Below, in pieces: positions 1 to 8,872 of a DNA stretch of 64,000 bases. The notes below the pieces were generated by a model, which was not told the DNA's origin, made no database searches, and saw only the letters and a list, made by a program, of their open reading frames with translations. The DNA comes from Rhodocyclaceae bacterium (GTDB taxonomy: Bacteria; Pseudomonadota; Gammaproteobacteria; Burkholderiales; Rhodocyclaceae), in contig JADJAS010000001.1 in NCBI GenBank assembly GCA_016704145.1, forward strand, positions 620,001-684,000, read 5' to 3'. Numbering within the stretch: position 1 is the first letter of the stretch; each line of letters begins with the position of its first letter. Made by a program: the position numbers and the translations under genes.

Positions 1-1455
1 CGCGACGCCGGCATCAAGGTCACCGACGTTTCGGACTACACCGGATTCCCCGAGATGCTCGACGGCCGCGTCAAGACGCTGCACCCGAAAGTGCACGGCG
101 GCATCCTCGGCATCCGCGGCAACGCCGAGCACGCGGCGATCATGGAGAAGCACGGCATCCCGACCATCGACCTGGTGGTGGTGAACCTGTATCCGTTCCA
201 GGCGACCGTGGCGAAGAAGGACTGCACGCTGGTCGACGCCATCGAGAACATCGACATCGGCGGCCCGACCATGGTGCGCGCGGCGGCCAAGAACCACGGC
301 AACGAGGCTGGCGGCGTCGGCGTCGTCACCGAGCCGGCCGACTATGCACCGATCCTGGCCGAACTGAAGAGCAACGGCGGCGCCCTCTCCTACAAGACCC
401 GCTTCGCGCTGGCAAGGAAGGCCTTCACCCACACGGCCCGTTACGACGCGGCGATCTCGAACTGGCTGACCAGCCTCGACGCCGACGACAAGCCGACCAC
501 TTTCCCCGAGCGCCTGCAACTGGCCTTCGACAAGGTCGATACCATGCGCTACGGCGAGAACCCGCACCAGCAAGCCGCGTTCTACCGTGAACCGAATGCG
601 GTCGCCGGCAGCATCGCCAACTACGAGCAGTTGCAGGGCAAGGAACTCTCTTACAACAACATCGCCGACTCGGACGCGGCCTGGGAGTGCGTCAAGGCGT
701 TCGACACCACCTGCTGCGTCATCGTCAAGCACGCCAACCCCTGCGGCGTCGCCATCGCCCCGACCGCGCTGGAGGCCTATCAGAAAGCCTTCAAGACCGA
801 CCCGACCTCGGCTTTCGGCGGCATCATCGCCTTCAACTGCGCCATCGACAAGGCGACGGCCGATGCCGTTTCCGGCCAGTTCGCCGAAGTGATCATCGCC
901 CCGGAAATCACGCCCGATGCCCGCGCGGTGTTCGCCGCCAAGCAGAACCTGCGTGTGCTGATCGTGCCGCTCGGTAAGGTTGAAGGCACGCTGTTCGACT
1001 ACAAGCGCGTCGGCGGCGGCCTGCTGGTGCAGACTGCCGACGTGGCGCGCATCAGCCAGACCGACCTGAAGGTGGTCACCAAGCGCGCCCCGACGGCGCA
1101 GGAGATGACCGATCTGCTGTTCGCCTGGCGCGTCGCCAAGTATGTCAAATCGAACGCCATCGTCTATTGCAAGGATGGCATGACCACCGGCGTCGGCGCC
1201 GGGCAGATGAGCCGCGTCGATTCCGCGCGCATCGCCGCCATCAAGGCCGAGAACAACGGCCTGACGGTGGTCGGCTCGGTGGTGGCGTCCGACGCCTTCT
1301 TCCCCTTCCGCGACGGCCTCGACGTGCTGGCCAAGGCCGGCGCCACGGCCGTCATCCAGCCGGGCGGTTCGGTGCGCGACGCCGAAGTCATTGCCGCCGC
1401 CGACGAACAGAACATCGCCATGGTGTTCACCGGCTTCCGGCACTTCCGGCATTAG
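1..1455 (+). CDS. purH: Bifunctional AICAR transformylase/IMP cyclohydrolase (5' partial)
   Basis: Catalyses the last two steps of de novo purine synthesis: formylation of AICAR from 10-formyl-THF, then closure to IMP. The reading frame is open from base 1, so the N-terminus lies outside the window. What is visible starts inside the N-terminal cyclohydrolase domain (GFPEMLDGRVKTLHPK) and runs through the transformylase domain, with the catalytic KHANPCGVA segment and SYNNIADSDAAWECV, to the usual C-terminus ending TGFRHFRH. It lies 13 bp upstream of purD on the same strand, so the two are probably cotranscribed. Identity is secure by motif and context. Confidence 0.97.
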   Translation, partial: RDAGIKVTDVSDYTGFPEMLDGRVKTLHPKVHGGILGIRGNAEHAAIMEKHGIPTIDLVVVNLYPFQATVAKKDCTLVDAIENIDIGGPTMVRAAAKNHGNEAGGVGVVTEPADYAPILAELKSNGGALSYKTRFALARKAFTHTARYDAAISNWLTSLDADDKPTTFPERLQLAFDKVDTMRYGENPHQQAAFYREPNAVAGSIANYEQLQGKELSYNNIADSDAAWECVKAFDTTCCVIVKHANPCGVAIAPTALEAYQKAFKTDPTSAFGGIIAFNCAIDKATADAVSGQFAEVIIAPEITPDARAVFAAKQNLRVLIVPLGKVEGTLFDYKRVGGGLLVQTADVARISQTDLKVVTKRAPTAQEMTDLLFAWRVAKYVKSNAIVYCKDGMTTGVGAGQMSRVDSARIAAIKAENNGLTVVGSVVASDAFFPFRDGLDVLAKAGATAVIQPGGSVRDAEVIAAADEQNIAMVFTGFRHFRH

Positions 1456-1468
1456 GCGAAGGCGCATC

Positions 1469-2740
1469 ATGAAGATCCTCGTCGTCGGTTCCGGCGGTCG
1501 CGAACATGCCCTCGCCTGGCGCATTGCCCAGACACCCGGCCTGCAGAAGGTGATCGTCGCGCCGGGCAACGCCGGCACGGCGCGCGAACGGGAACTCGAG
1601 AACCTTGCCATCACCGACATCGCGGCACTGGCCGATTACGCGGAAAACGAAAAGATCCACCTGACGCTGGTCGGCCCCGAGGCGCCGCTGGCGGCGGGCA
1701 TCGTCGACGTCTTCCGCGCGCGCGGCCTGCGCATCTTCGGCCCGAGCATGGCCGCCGCGCAGCTGGAAAGTTCCAAGGACTTCGCCAAGCGCTTCATGGC
1801 CCGCCACGGCATTCCGACCGCCGAGTTCGCCACCTTCGCCGACGCCCAGGCAGCGCACGCCTACGTCGAGAACAAGGGCGCACCGATCGTCATCAAGGCC
1901 GACGGCCTCGCCGCCGGCAAGGGCGTGGTGGTGGCGATGAACCTGCACGAAGCGCATGCCGCCATCGACATGATGCTCACCGACAACCGCATGGGCGACG
2001 CCGGTGCGCGGGTCGTGATCGAGGAGTTCCTCGAAGGCGAGGAAGCCAGCTTCATCGTCATGGCCGATGGCAGGAACGTGCTGCCCCTGGCCACCAGTCA
2101 GGACCACAAGCGCCTGCGCGACGGCGACGAGGGCCCGAATACCGGCGGCATGGGCGCCTATTCGCCGGCACCGGTGGTGACGCCCCAGATCCACGCGAAG
2201 GTCATGCGCGAAGTGATCATGCCGACCATCCAGGGCATGGAAAAGGATCACATTCCGTTCGCCGGCTTCCTTTACGCCGGCCTGATGATCAAGCCCGACG
2301 GCTCCCTGAAGGTGCTGGAGTTCAACTGCCGGATGGGCGACCCCGAGACACAGCCGATCATGATGCGGCTGAAGAGCGACTTCGTGAAGATTCTCGACGC
2401 CGCCATCGACGGTCGCCTCGACAAGGTCGAGGCCGAGTGGGATCGACGCATCGCGCTCGGCGTGGTGCTGGCCGCCGAGCGCTACCCCGATGCGCCGGGG
2501 AAGGGCGACGTCATCCATGGCCTGCCCCAGCAGGAGAGCAACGACGCCCATGTCTTCCACGCCGGCACGGCGCTCGCCGACGGCAATGTCGTCACCGCCG
2601 GCGGCCGCGTGCTGTGCGTCACCGCCCTCGGCGACAACGTCAAGACGGCGCAGAAGCGCGCCTACGAAGTCGTGGACACCATCCGTTTCGACGGCATGCA
2701 GTACCGCCGCGATATCGGCCATCGCGCCATCAAGCGTTGA
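1469..2740 (+). CDS. purD: Phosphoribosylamine-glycine ligase (GAR synthetase)
   Basis: ATP-grasp ligase joining glycine to phosphoribosylamine in purine synthesis. The protein is 423 aa, the usual length. It opens with MKILVVGSGGREHALAWRI and carries the ATP-grasp lysine segment KADGLAAGKGVVV, then SQDHKRLRDGDEGPNTGGMG and the metal-site region EFNCRMGDPETQP. The ATG at 1469 was chosen because homology starts exactly there; a longer in-frame extension to 1391 overlaps purH and has no family counterpart. The stop overlaps the hemF start (TGATG), suggesting coupled translation. Confidence 0.97.
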   Translation: MKILVVGSGGREHALAWRIAQTPGLQKVIVAPGNAGTARERELENLAITDIAALADYAENEKIHLTLVGPEAPLAAGIVDVFRARGLRIFGPSMAAAQLESSKDFAKRFMARHGIPTAEFATFADAQAAHAYVENKGAPIVIKADGLAAGKGVVVAMNLHEAHAAIDMMLTDNRMGDAGARVVIEEFLEGEEASFIVMADGRNVLPLATSQDHKRLRDGDEGPNTGGMGAYSPAPVVTPQIHAKVMREVIMPTIQGMEKDHIPFAGFLYAGLMIKPDGSLKVLEFNCRMGDPETQPIMMRLKSDFVKILDAAIDGRLDKVEAEWDRRIALGVVLAAERYPDAPGKGDVIHGLPQQESNDAHVFHAGTALADGNVVTAGGRVLCVTALGDNVKTAQKRAYEVVDTIRFDGMQYRRDIGHRAIKR

Positions 2741-3621
2741 TGGATGCCCGCCTCGTCCGCGACTACCTGACCGCCCTCCAGGATCGCATCGTCGCGGAAC
2801 TCGAAGCCTTCGACGGCAAGCCGTTCACGCGCGACGCCTGGGGACGCGGCACGTCGATCCTGATCGAGGAAGGCGATTTCTTCGAACGTGCCGGCGTTAA
2901 CTTCTCGCACGTCACCGGCGCATCGATGCCCGCCTCGGCGACGGCGCATCGACCCGAACTGGCCGGCCGGCGCTTTGAAGCAATGGGCGTCTCGCTGGTG
3001 CTGCATCCGCGCAATCCCTACTGTCCCACCAGCCACATGAACGTGCGCTGTTTCGTCGCCACCCGGGAAGACGAAGCGCCGGTGTGGTGGTTCGGCGGCG
3101 GCATGGACCTGACACCGTATTACGGTTTCGAGGAAGATTGCGCGCATTTCCATCGCACCTGCCGCGACGCTCTCGCCCCCTTCGGCGACGACATCCATGC
3201 GCGTTACAAGAAGTGGTGCGACGACTACTTCTTCCTCAAGCATCGCAACGAACCGCGCGGCATCGGCGGCATTTTTTTCGACGACCTCAATGACGGTGGC
3301 TTCGAGAGGTGCTTCGCGCTGACGCTCTCGGTGGGCGATGCCTTCACCGCCGCCTACCTGCCGATCTGCGCCAAGCGCCGCGAGCTGCCCCACGGCGAGC
3401 GCGAGCGCGATTTTCAGGCCTATCGGCGCGGCCGCTATGTCGAATTCAACCTGGTCTGGGATCGCGGCACGCTGTTCGGCCTGCAATCGGGTGGCCGCAC
3501 CGAATCGATCCTGATGTCGATGCCGCCGGTGGTGAAGTGGCGTTACGACTGGCGGCCCGAACCCGGCAGCGCCGAGGCCAGGCTCTACACCGACTTCCTG
3601 CCGCCGCGCGACTGGCTTTGA
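2740..3621 (+). CDS. hemF: Oxygen-dependent coproporphyrinogen III oxidase
   Basis: Converts coproporphyrinogen III to protoporphyrinogen IX using O2, in the cytosol. The 293-aa protein has the family signatures NPYCPTSHMNVRCF, WWFGGGMDLTPYYG with the following EEDCAHFH, FFLKHRNEPRGIGGIFFDD and, near the end, SGGRTESILMSMPPVVKWRYDW. The ATG overlaps the purD stop by one base. Its 3' end overlaps the convergent hemY gene by 37 bp. Having the aerobic enzyme here, next to hemYXDC, implies at least facultative aerobic growth. Confidence 0.96.
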   Translation: MDARLVRDYLTALQDRIVAELEAFDGKPFTRDAWGRGTSILIEEGDFFERAGVNFSHVTGASMPASATAHRPELAGRRFEAMGVSLVLHPRNPYCPTSHMNVRCFVATREDEAPVWWFGGGMDLTPYYGFEEDCAHFHRTCRDALAPFGDDIHARYKKWCDDYFFLKHRNEPRGIGGIFFDDLNDGGFERCFALTLSVGDAFTAAYLPICAKRRELPHGERERDFQAYRRGRYVEFNLVWDRGTLFGLQSGGRTESILMSMPPVVKWRYDWRPEPGSAEARLYTDFLPPRDWL

Positions 3622-4790
3622 TGGAGCATGGCGGCCGATCGATAGTGGCGCTCCGCCACGCCTGACTTTTCCAGCTCGTTTTCGAGCAGGCTGGCCAGTT
3701 CGAGATGCGCTTCCGGCGTCGGCTCGATCGCCAGCGAGGCTTCCAGGTAGCTTTGCGCCTTGCCCCAGAGCTGCTTCTGGCGACAGAGCCGGCCGAGGGT
3801 CAGCAACAGCGCGCCATCGCGCGGATGATCGGCCAGCCATTTCTCGGCATGGGCGATGCGCGCCACCACGTCGCCGCCCCGGCACTGGCCATAGACGGCG
3901 ACCAGGGTGGAGTCCCACTCGTGATCGAGAAAATCCTCGATCAGCCGGCCGGCGCCGCCGCAATCCTCGGCCGCCGCCAGGGCGCGCGCCGCGTTCAGCG
4001 CCAACCGCGCTTCGCGGCGATCCTGCTCGGCCATGGATTTCCAGTAACGCAGCACCTGCTCGCCGTCGCCTTCGAGCGCGGCGAGATTCTCGCGATGCGC
4101 GCGCAGGCGCAGCGGCGCCGCCTGTTCCGCCGTCAAGGCCTTGTGCTTTTGCAGCTGGCGCGTCAGCCGCAAGACTTCCGACCAGTCGCCGAGTCCCTGG
4201 TGGATGCGCAGCGACAGGCGCAGCAAAGCGATATGTCGACCGCCTTCATCGAGCAACTGCTTGAGCAGATCGCGGGCCAGCGCGAAATCGTGCTTGTCCA
4301 GCGCCAGTTCCACTTCGGTCTTCAGCCGCGCCGCCCGGACGCCGGCCTCGTTGTCGAGCGCGCGCTGGCGCCACAGCGCCTCCCGGCTTTCATCGCGCAG
4401 GCCGTGGGCCGCGCGCAAGGCGATCAGCGCCGCCAGTCCGCGGGCGTGTCCCGCGTCGAACGACTGCTCGGCGCCTTTGATCGCCTGACTGAAACGTCCT
4501 TCCTGCCAACACAGCACGGCATCGCGCAGCGCGCTGTCGGCTTTCGTCCGGGCCCGCCGGGCGCGATAGGCGTTCACCGCCGCCGGCATGCGCAGGATGC
4601 TGGCGATACCATGCAGCAGGAAGTAGGCGGCCACGCAGCCGGCCAGCAGGACGAACAGCAGCAGATTGAGCGATAGCTCGATGCGCCACGGCGGCATCAC
4701 CAGCAGCGCATAGCCGTCGTTGTAGCGCGCCGCCACGGCCAGGCCGGTCGCCAGCGCCGCCAGCAGCAATAGCCAGAGCAGCAGTCGCAT
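3585..4790 (-). CDS. hemY: HemY-type TPR membrane protein
   Basis: Proteobacterial HemY, an inner-membrane protein with cytoplasmic TPR repeats linked to late heme/porphyrin steps; its exact role is unsettled. The 401-aa protein has two N-terminal membrane segments (about residues 3-20 and 40-65), then a helical repeat domain with TPR-like units to the end. It is the last gene of hemC-hemD-hemX-hemY on this strand, 6 bp after hemX. It must not be confused with the Gram-positive protoporphyrinogen oxidase also called HemY. The last codons carry a copy of the dispersed 23-bp motif and overlap hemF. Confidence 0.9.
   Translation of the reverse strand: MRLLLWLLLLAALATGLAVAARYNDGYALLVMPPWRIELSLNLLLFVLLAGCVAAYFLLHGIASILRMPAAVNAYRARRARTKADSALRDAVLCWQEGRFSQAIKGAEQSFDAGHARGLAALIALRAAHGLRDESREALWRQRALDNEAGVRAARLKTEVELALDKHDFALARDLLKQLLDEGGRHIALLRLSLRIHQGLGDWSEVLRLTRQLQKHKALTAEQAAPLRLRAHRENLAALEGDGEQVLRYWKSMAEQDRREARLALNAARALAAAEDCGGAGRLIEDFLDHEWDSTLVAVYGQCRGGDVVARIAHAEKWLADHPRDGALLLTLGRLCRQKQLWGKAQSYLEASLAIEPTPEAHLELASLLENELEKSGVAERHYRSAAMLHQSQSRGGRKSV
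3647..3669 (+). repeat. Dispersed 23-bp motif, copy 1 (in hemY)
   Basis: Reads GGCG, CTC, CGCC, ACGC, CTGACTTT. One extra pair extends the arms to GTGGCG/CGCCAC, a 6-bp stem. It lies in the hemY C-terminal codons, 26 bases past the hemF stop. Confidence 0.8.
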
Positions 4791-4796
4791 GGCCGC

Positions 4797-5861
4797 TTAC
4801 TTCTTGTCCCGGGCCAGCTTGAAGTTGCGCACGGCGTCGAGCGTCTCGTTGAGGCCGGGCGCCTCGACACCGACATCGACCTTCTGCAGTCCCTTCAGCA
4901 CGTTCGCCGATGACTGCACCGCCTTGGCGCCACCGTCGAAGTAGCGGTCGAGCCAGCGCGTGGCCTGGCCGATGTCCTCGTGGAAACCGCGACCGTCGCG
5001 CGCCAGCAGCCCCAGGCGGGCATTGACCAGGCGCAACTTGAGGTTCTCGCGCAGGAAGAAGCTCTGGCTGGGCGACAGCAGCGCCGGATCGGCATGGCCG
5101 ACCGAATCGATGCGCTCGATGCGCACCAGCTGCCGCACTTCCGACCACAAGTCGCCGGCCAGCGCCTGCCAAAAACCGGGCTGGGTCGGCGACGCGGCGG
5201 CCGCGGCCGCCGCCGGCGCCTCCGACCGCGGCCGCCGCTCGTAGGCGAGCGGCAGGGTATCGACCACGGCGATGATGCCTTCCAGCTTCAGCGCCAGGCC
5301 GGAGACATCGGCGCTGGGCTGCGCCTTGAGGCGTTCGATGTCGCGGGCGATCAGCTTGCGCAGGCCGAGGAACTGGGGGCGCGCGGCGCGCGCCAGCCGC
5401 GCCTCGGCGCCGGTCAGGGCGATCAGCGCCACCTCGAGGTTGCCGGCCAGGCGCAGCTGCTGGGCGGCCAGGCTGACCGCCTGATCGACCTCGGCGAGCA
5501 GACGCTCGTCGCCGCTCTTCGACAGCTCCTGGTACACGGCATCGAGCGCCAGTTGCTGGCCCTGCATCTCGGCCAGTTGTGCTTCCAGCATGCCGACCTT
5601 GGCTTGCTGGGCAGCCAGCGCTTCCTGGGCCTGGCGAGCGATGACGCGGCTTTCCTTGGCCACCGCGTCGCTCTCGGCCAACCGCCGCGCCAGCTCTTCC
5701 TGGGCGCCGGCGATGCGCTGCCGGGTCTCCTGCCACTGCCAGCCGGCGACCAGCAGCGCGACGCCGGCGACCGCGAGCGCCAGCCAATGCCGCCAGGCGC
5801 CGACACGCGGCGCAACGGCGGCTTGCACGCCTGATGGTTCAGGCAACTCGGACGTGGTCAC
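4797..5861 (-). CDS. hemX: HemX family protein
   Basis: HemX-family membrane-anchored protein encoded after hemD in many proteobacteria. Older databases call it uroporphyrinogen-III C-methyltransferase, but this 354-aa protein shows no SAM-binding methyltransferase motifs. One N-terminal membrane helix (about residues 27-42) is followed by a coiled coil rich in Ala, Glu and Gln (about 43-120) and a helical C-terminal domain. Start codon GTG. It overlaps hemD by 23 bp and precedes hemY by 6 bp, so the four-gene run is almost certainly one transcript. The function is structural or regulatory by inference. Confidence 0.88.
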   Translation of the reverse strand: MTTSELPEPSGVQAAVAPRVGAWRHWLALAVAGVALLVAGWQWQETRQRIAGAQEELARRLAESDAVAKESRVIARQAQEALAAQQAKVGMLEAQLAEMQGQQLALDAVYQELSKSGDERLLAEVDQAVSLAAQQLRLAGNLEVALIALTGAEARLARAARPQFLGLRKLIARDIERLKAQPSADVSGLALKLEGIIAVVDTLPLAYERRPRSEAPAAAAAAASPTQPGFWQALAGDLWSEVRQLVRIERIDSVGHADPALLSPSQSFFLRENLKLRLVNARLGLLARDGRGFHEDIGQATRWLDRYFDGGAKAVQSSANVLKGLQKVDVGVEAPGLNETLDAVRNFKLARDKK

Positions 5862-6630
5862 GGAAATACTCCAACAAGCCGGCCACCAGGCCTTCGTCGC
5901 CCGGGCCGGTCAACAGGATGTCACGACAGCCGATGGCGCGCGCGAGGGCGGCGATGCGCTGATGCGGCACGAACAGCGGCGTCTTCTTCAGCCAGGTCTG
6001 GCCGAGCTTGCCCACCATGTCGACCAGATTGCGCAGACCCTCGCTGCTGGTCACCGTCACGGCGTCGAGACGGCCTTCGCTCCACAGTTTCAGCAGCGGC
6101 GCGGGATCGAGGTCGGGCCGGCCGCGCCGGTAGCAGGTGACGTACTCGACGGTGGCGCCGCGCTGCCGGAGCGTGTCGCCAAGGAGTTCGCGACCGCCGT
6201 CGCCGCGGAAGATAATCACCCGCTTGCCCGCCATGTCCCGCAATTGCGGGAGTTCGAGCAGCGCTTCCGAATCGAAGTGCTCGCGCGGTGCGATGACCTC
6301 CGTCACGCCGAACCTGGCCAGCGCCAGCTCGCTGCTCCTGCCGACCGTCGCCGCGCACAGGCTCGCCGGCCAGGCCCTGTCGGCGAGCATCACCGACAGG
6401 GCCTTGTCGACGGCATTGGGACTGACGAAGCAGGCGAGATCGATGCCGTCGAGACGCAGCGCGGCGTCGAGCAGCGGCTGACGGTCTTCGATGTCGAAGA
6501 TGGCCAGCACGGGAAACAGCACGGGCCTGGCGCCGAGATTCACCAGCGCCTCGGCCAGATGGGCTGCTTGCCCCGCCGGCCGCGTGACGACGATGTGACG
6601 CCCGACCAGCGCGCCCGCCGCGGCGCTCAC
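5839..6630 (-). CDS. hemD: Uroporphyrinogen-III synthase
   Basis: Cyclises hydroxymethylbilane to uroporphyrinogen III with inversion of ring D. The 263-aa protein shows the usual weakly conserved two-domain fold: IVVTRPAGQAAHLAEAL at the start, FVSPNAVDKAL, IIFRGDGGRELLGDTL and VTSSEGLRNLVDM. The GTG start at 6630 directly follows the hemC stop, which supports coupling. Position between hemC and hemX confirms the assignment, since sequence conservation in this family is low. Confidence 0.93.
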   Translation of the reverse strand: MSAAAGALVGRHIVVTRPAGQAAHLAEALVNLGARPVLFPVLAIFDIEDRQPLLDAALRLDGIDLACFVSPNAVDKALSVMLADRAWPASLCAATVGRSSELALARFGVTEVIAPREHFDSEALLELPQLRDMAGKRVIIFRGDGGRELLGDTLRQRGATVEYVTCYRRGRPDLDPAPLLKLWSEGRLDAVTVTSSEGLRNLVDMVGKLGQTWLKKTPLFVPHQRIAALARAIGCRDILLTGPGDEGLVAGLLEYFRDHVRVA

Positions 6631-7593
6631 TCAGCCTCCCAGCGCCGCCAGGATGGCGTCCGCGCCCTGGGCGCGCAACTTGGCGGCCAGCGCCAGACCG
6701 AGCGCCTCCGATTCGGCGGACGATCCGGTGAGTTCGGCGCTCGCCATGCGCGTGCCGTCGGGCGTGGCGACGAAGCCGCGCAGGTGCACCTGGCCCTCGC
6801 GCATCTCGGCATAGGCGCCGAGCGGCACTTCGCAGCTACCGGCCAGGGCGCGCGAAACGGCGCGCTCGGCGCGCACGCAGGCCGCGGTGGCCGCGTCGTT
6901 CAGGGGCGCCAGCCAGGCGGCGAGATCGTCGCGGCCGGCGGCCGCCTCGATGCCCAGCGCGCCCTGTCCGGCCGCCGGCAGCGACACCTCCGCCGGCAGC
7001 ACCGCGCGGATGCGCTGCTTGAGACCCAGCCGCGTGAGCCCGGCGGCGGCGAGAATGATGGCATCGTACTGGCCCTCGTCCAGCTTGCGCAGCCGCGTGT
7101 CGAGATTGCCGCGCAGCGAACTGACGGCGAGGTACGGGTAGCGCGCATGCAGTTGCGCCTCGCGACGCAGGCTAGACGTGCCGACCACGGCACCGGGCGG
7201 CAGGTCGTCGAGGCTGGCGTGCCTGGAGGAGACGAAGGCGTCGAGCGGCACTTCGCGCCGGCCGGTGGCGATCAGCGCGAACTCCGGCGGCAATTCCATC
7301 GGCACGTCCTTCATCGAATGCACCGCGATGTCGGCGCGACCGTCGAGCAGCGCGGTTTCGAGTTCCTTGACGAACAGACCCTTGCCGCCGACCTTGGCCA
7401 GCGGCCGGTCGAGGATCTGGTCGCCGCGCGTGGTCATGCCCAACAGTTCGACGCGGCACGCCGGATACAGTTGCCGCAACTGGTCGCGCACGTGTTCCGC
7501 CTGCCAAAGGGCAAGCCGCGATTCACGCGTGGCGATGACGATACGCTCGGGAGCTTTGATCACTGGGCGCACAACCCTAAAGGAAAAGGACAT
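6631..7593 (-). CDS. hemC: Hydroxymethylbilane synthase (porphobilinogen deaminase)
   Basis: Polymerises four porphobilinogens to hydroxymethylbilane. Clear motifs are ATRESRLALWQAEHV, KVGGKGLFVKELE, DIAVHSMKDVP, VGTSSLRRE, SLRGNLDTRLRKL and the dipyrromethane-cofactor cysteine in ALAGSCEVPLGAY. The ATG at 7593 gives 320 aa. In-frame GTG codons just downstream would give about 310 aa, closer to the family norm, so the start is uncertain by up to ten codons. It heads the hemCDXY run. Confidence 0.95.
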   Translation of the reverse strand: MSFSFRVVRPVIKAPERIVIATRESRLALWQAEHVRDQLRQLYPACRVELLGMTTRGDQILDRPLAKVGGKGLFVKELETALLDGRADIAVHSMKDVPMELPPEFALIATGRREVPLDAFVSSRHASLDDLPPGAVVGTSSLRREAQLHARYPYLAVSSLRGNLDTRLRKLDEGQYDAIILAAAGLTRLGLKQRIRAVLPAEVSLPAAGQGALGIEAAAGRDDLAAWLAPLNDAATAACVRAERAVSRALAGSCEVPLGAYAEMREGQVHLRGFVATPDGTRMASAELTGSSAESEALGLALAAKLRAQGADAILAALGG

Positions 7594-7671
7594 GGAGCAG
7601 CCGTTTCGCGGTGGCCGGCTATACGCCTGCATTGCGCCCGGATTTTAGCATGGCTGACCATGGCAACCGGC

Positions 7672-7694
7672 GGCGCCCCACCACCGCTGACTTT
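7672..7694 (+). repeat. Dispersed 23-bp motif, copy 2 (intergenic)
   Basis: Reads GGCG, CCC, CACC, ACCG, CTGACTTT, followed by GGCG. It sits between the divergent hemC gene and the 113-aa gene at 7758. Confidence 0.8.
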
Positions 7695-7757
7695 GGCGAG
7701 CAACCGGGCGGCGGCGATGGACTAGAATGCAACAGTCGCCCTCGCCAGGAATTCGCC

Positions 7758-8099
7758 ATGACCATTACCCAGGAAATCCGCGACCGCTTGCTGGCGCATC
7801 TCGGCCCGGATCATGCCGCTGCCTATCCGCGTTACTTGGAAGAACACTATCCGCACGTCTTCGAAAGCATCGCCCGCATGTGGGGCACGTCGGAGATGGC
7901 ACCCTTCCTGAACGGCCTCATGGTCACGCAACGCAGCGGCCGTCAGGGCTTCTCAACCGACGCGGCCAGCGAAATCATCCGCCTGATCGATGCCTACGAG
8001 AAACTCGGCTTCGTGCCGCCGGCGCCGAGGCAGGCCGGCGACGTCTGGGACTGGGTGGCCGACGCCGAATATTTCCGGAAGGATGGCGGTTCCTACTGA
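7758..8099 (+). CDS. Conserved hypothetical protein, 113 aa
   Basis: Function not recognised. The small, soluble, acidic protein begins MTITQEIRDRLLAHLGPDH and ends with an aromatic-rich tail (DVWDWVADAEYFRKDGGSY). It has no membrane segment, signal peptide or metal motif. The ATG at 7758 is preceded by AGGAA at good spacing; a longer in-frame extension from 7611 lacks one and would cover the intergenic motif copy. It is transcribed away from hemC and converges on the LytTR regulator, which it overlaps by 7 bp. Codon use matches neighbouring core genes. Confidence 0.75.
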   Translation: MTITQEIRDRLLAHLGPDHAAAYPRYLEEHYPHVFESIARMWGTSEMAPFLNGLMVTQRSGRQGFSTDAASEIIRLIDAYEKLGFVPPAPRQAGDVWDWVADAEYFRKDGGSY

Positions 8100-8872
8100 T
8101 TCAGGATCGCCTTCACCTGCGGCCACTGCCTGCGGCTGACCGGCAGGCGGTCGTCGATGTCACGCAGGATCAGCGCCCAGCGCGGCTCGGTCGATTCCGG
8201 TTCATCGGCGGTCTCGTGGTCGCGCTCGAAGCCGGCGATGGCGTCGCGCGCCACCAGGCAATTGCGGTGGATGCGCAGGAAACGGGCCGCGAACTCGCCC
8301 TCCAGCTGGGCAAGCGACTCTTCCAGCAGAAACTCGCGCTCGCGCGTGCGCGCCGTCACGTACTTGAGTTCGGCCTTGAGATAGAGGATGTCGGCGACCG
8401 GCACCAGCAGAACCTTGCCGCGCTCCAAACTGCGCAACTGGCGACGGCCCCCTGGCTGAATCGTCTCGGCCGCCGCCTTGATCGCGGCCGCCGGCGGCGA
8501 TGATCGCGCGAGCTTGCGCAGCGCGTCGGCCAAGCGCACCGCCTTGACCGGCTTCAACAGGTAGTCGACGGCGGAAAGTTCGAAGGCCTTGACGGCGTAC
8601 TGGTCGTAGGCGGTGACGAAAATCACCGCCGGCGCCGGGTCGCGCGACGACAGATGACGCGCCAGTTCGATGCCGTCCATGCGCGGCATGCGGATATCGA
8701 CCAGCGCGACATCGATCGCCACGTCGTCGATCTTCTCCAGCGCATCGATGCCGTCGGCGGCCTCGACCACCACCGACGTCGGCAATTCGCCGGCGATGTC
8801 GTCGAGCAGGTTGCGCAGGCGCGCACGCGCCGGCGCCTCATCGTCGACGATCAGCAGGCGCGGGGCCGTCAA
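8093..8872 (-). CDS. LytTR-family response regulator (AlgR-like)
   Basis: Two-component regulator of about 259 aa. The receiver domain (PRLLIVDDEAPARARL, phosphoacceptor Asp in VDIRMPRMDG, conserved Lys in YLLKPV) is followed by a C-terminal LytTR DNA-binding domain (LYLKAELKYVTART, FLRIHRNCLVARDAI). The best start is a TTG overlapping the kinase stop as TTGA; the longer open frame upstream is a shadow of the kinase gene. Pairing with a LytS-type kinase resembles AlgZ/AlgR of pseudomonads. Targets are not deducible here. Confidence 0.9.
   Translation of the reverse strand: MTAPRLLIVDDEAPARARLRNLLDDIAGELPTSVVVEAADGIDALEKIDDVAIDVALVDIRMPRMDGIELARHLSSRDPAPAVIFVTAYDQYAVKAFELSAVDYLLKPVKAVRLADALRKLARSSPPAAAIKAAAETIQPGGRRQLRSLERGKVLLVPVADILYLKAELKYVTARTREREFLLEESLAQLEGEFAARFLRIHRNCLVARDAIAGFERDHETADEPESTEPRWALILRDIDDRLPVSRRQWPQVKAILNQ

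Noticed and set aside
1427..2722. Long open frame opposite purD, and similar long antisense frames opposite hemF, argH, recG, galE and others
   Set aside because: Typical shadow frames in GC-rich coding DNA; no family resemblance and each conflicts with a certain gene.
4797..5861. HemX as a uroporphyrinogen methyltransferase
   Set aside because: The database name is historical; the protein has a membrane anchor and coiled coil but no visible SAM-binding methyltransferase motifs.
7693..7728. Promoter TTGGCG/TAGAAT for the 113-aa gene
   Set aside because: The spacing is 24 bp, too long for a standard sigma-70 promoter, and the -35 candidate is part of the dispersed motif copy.
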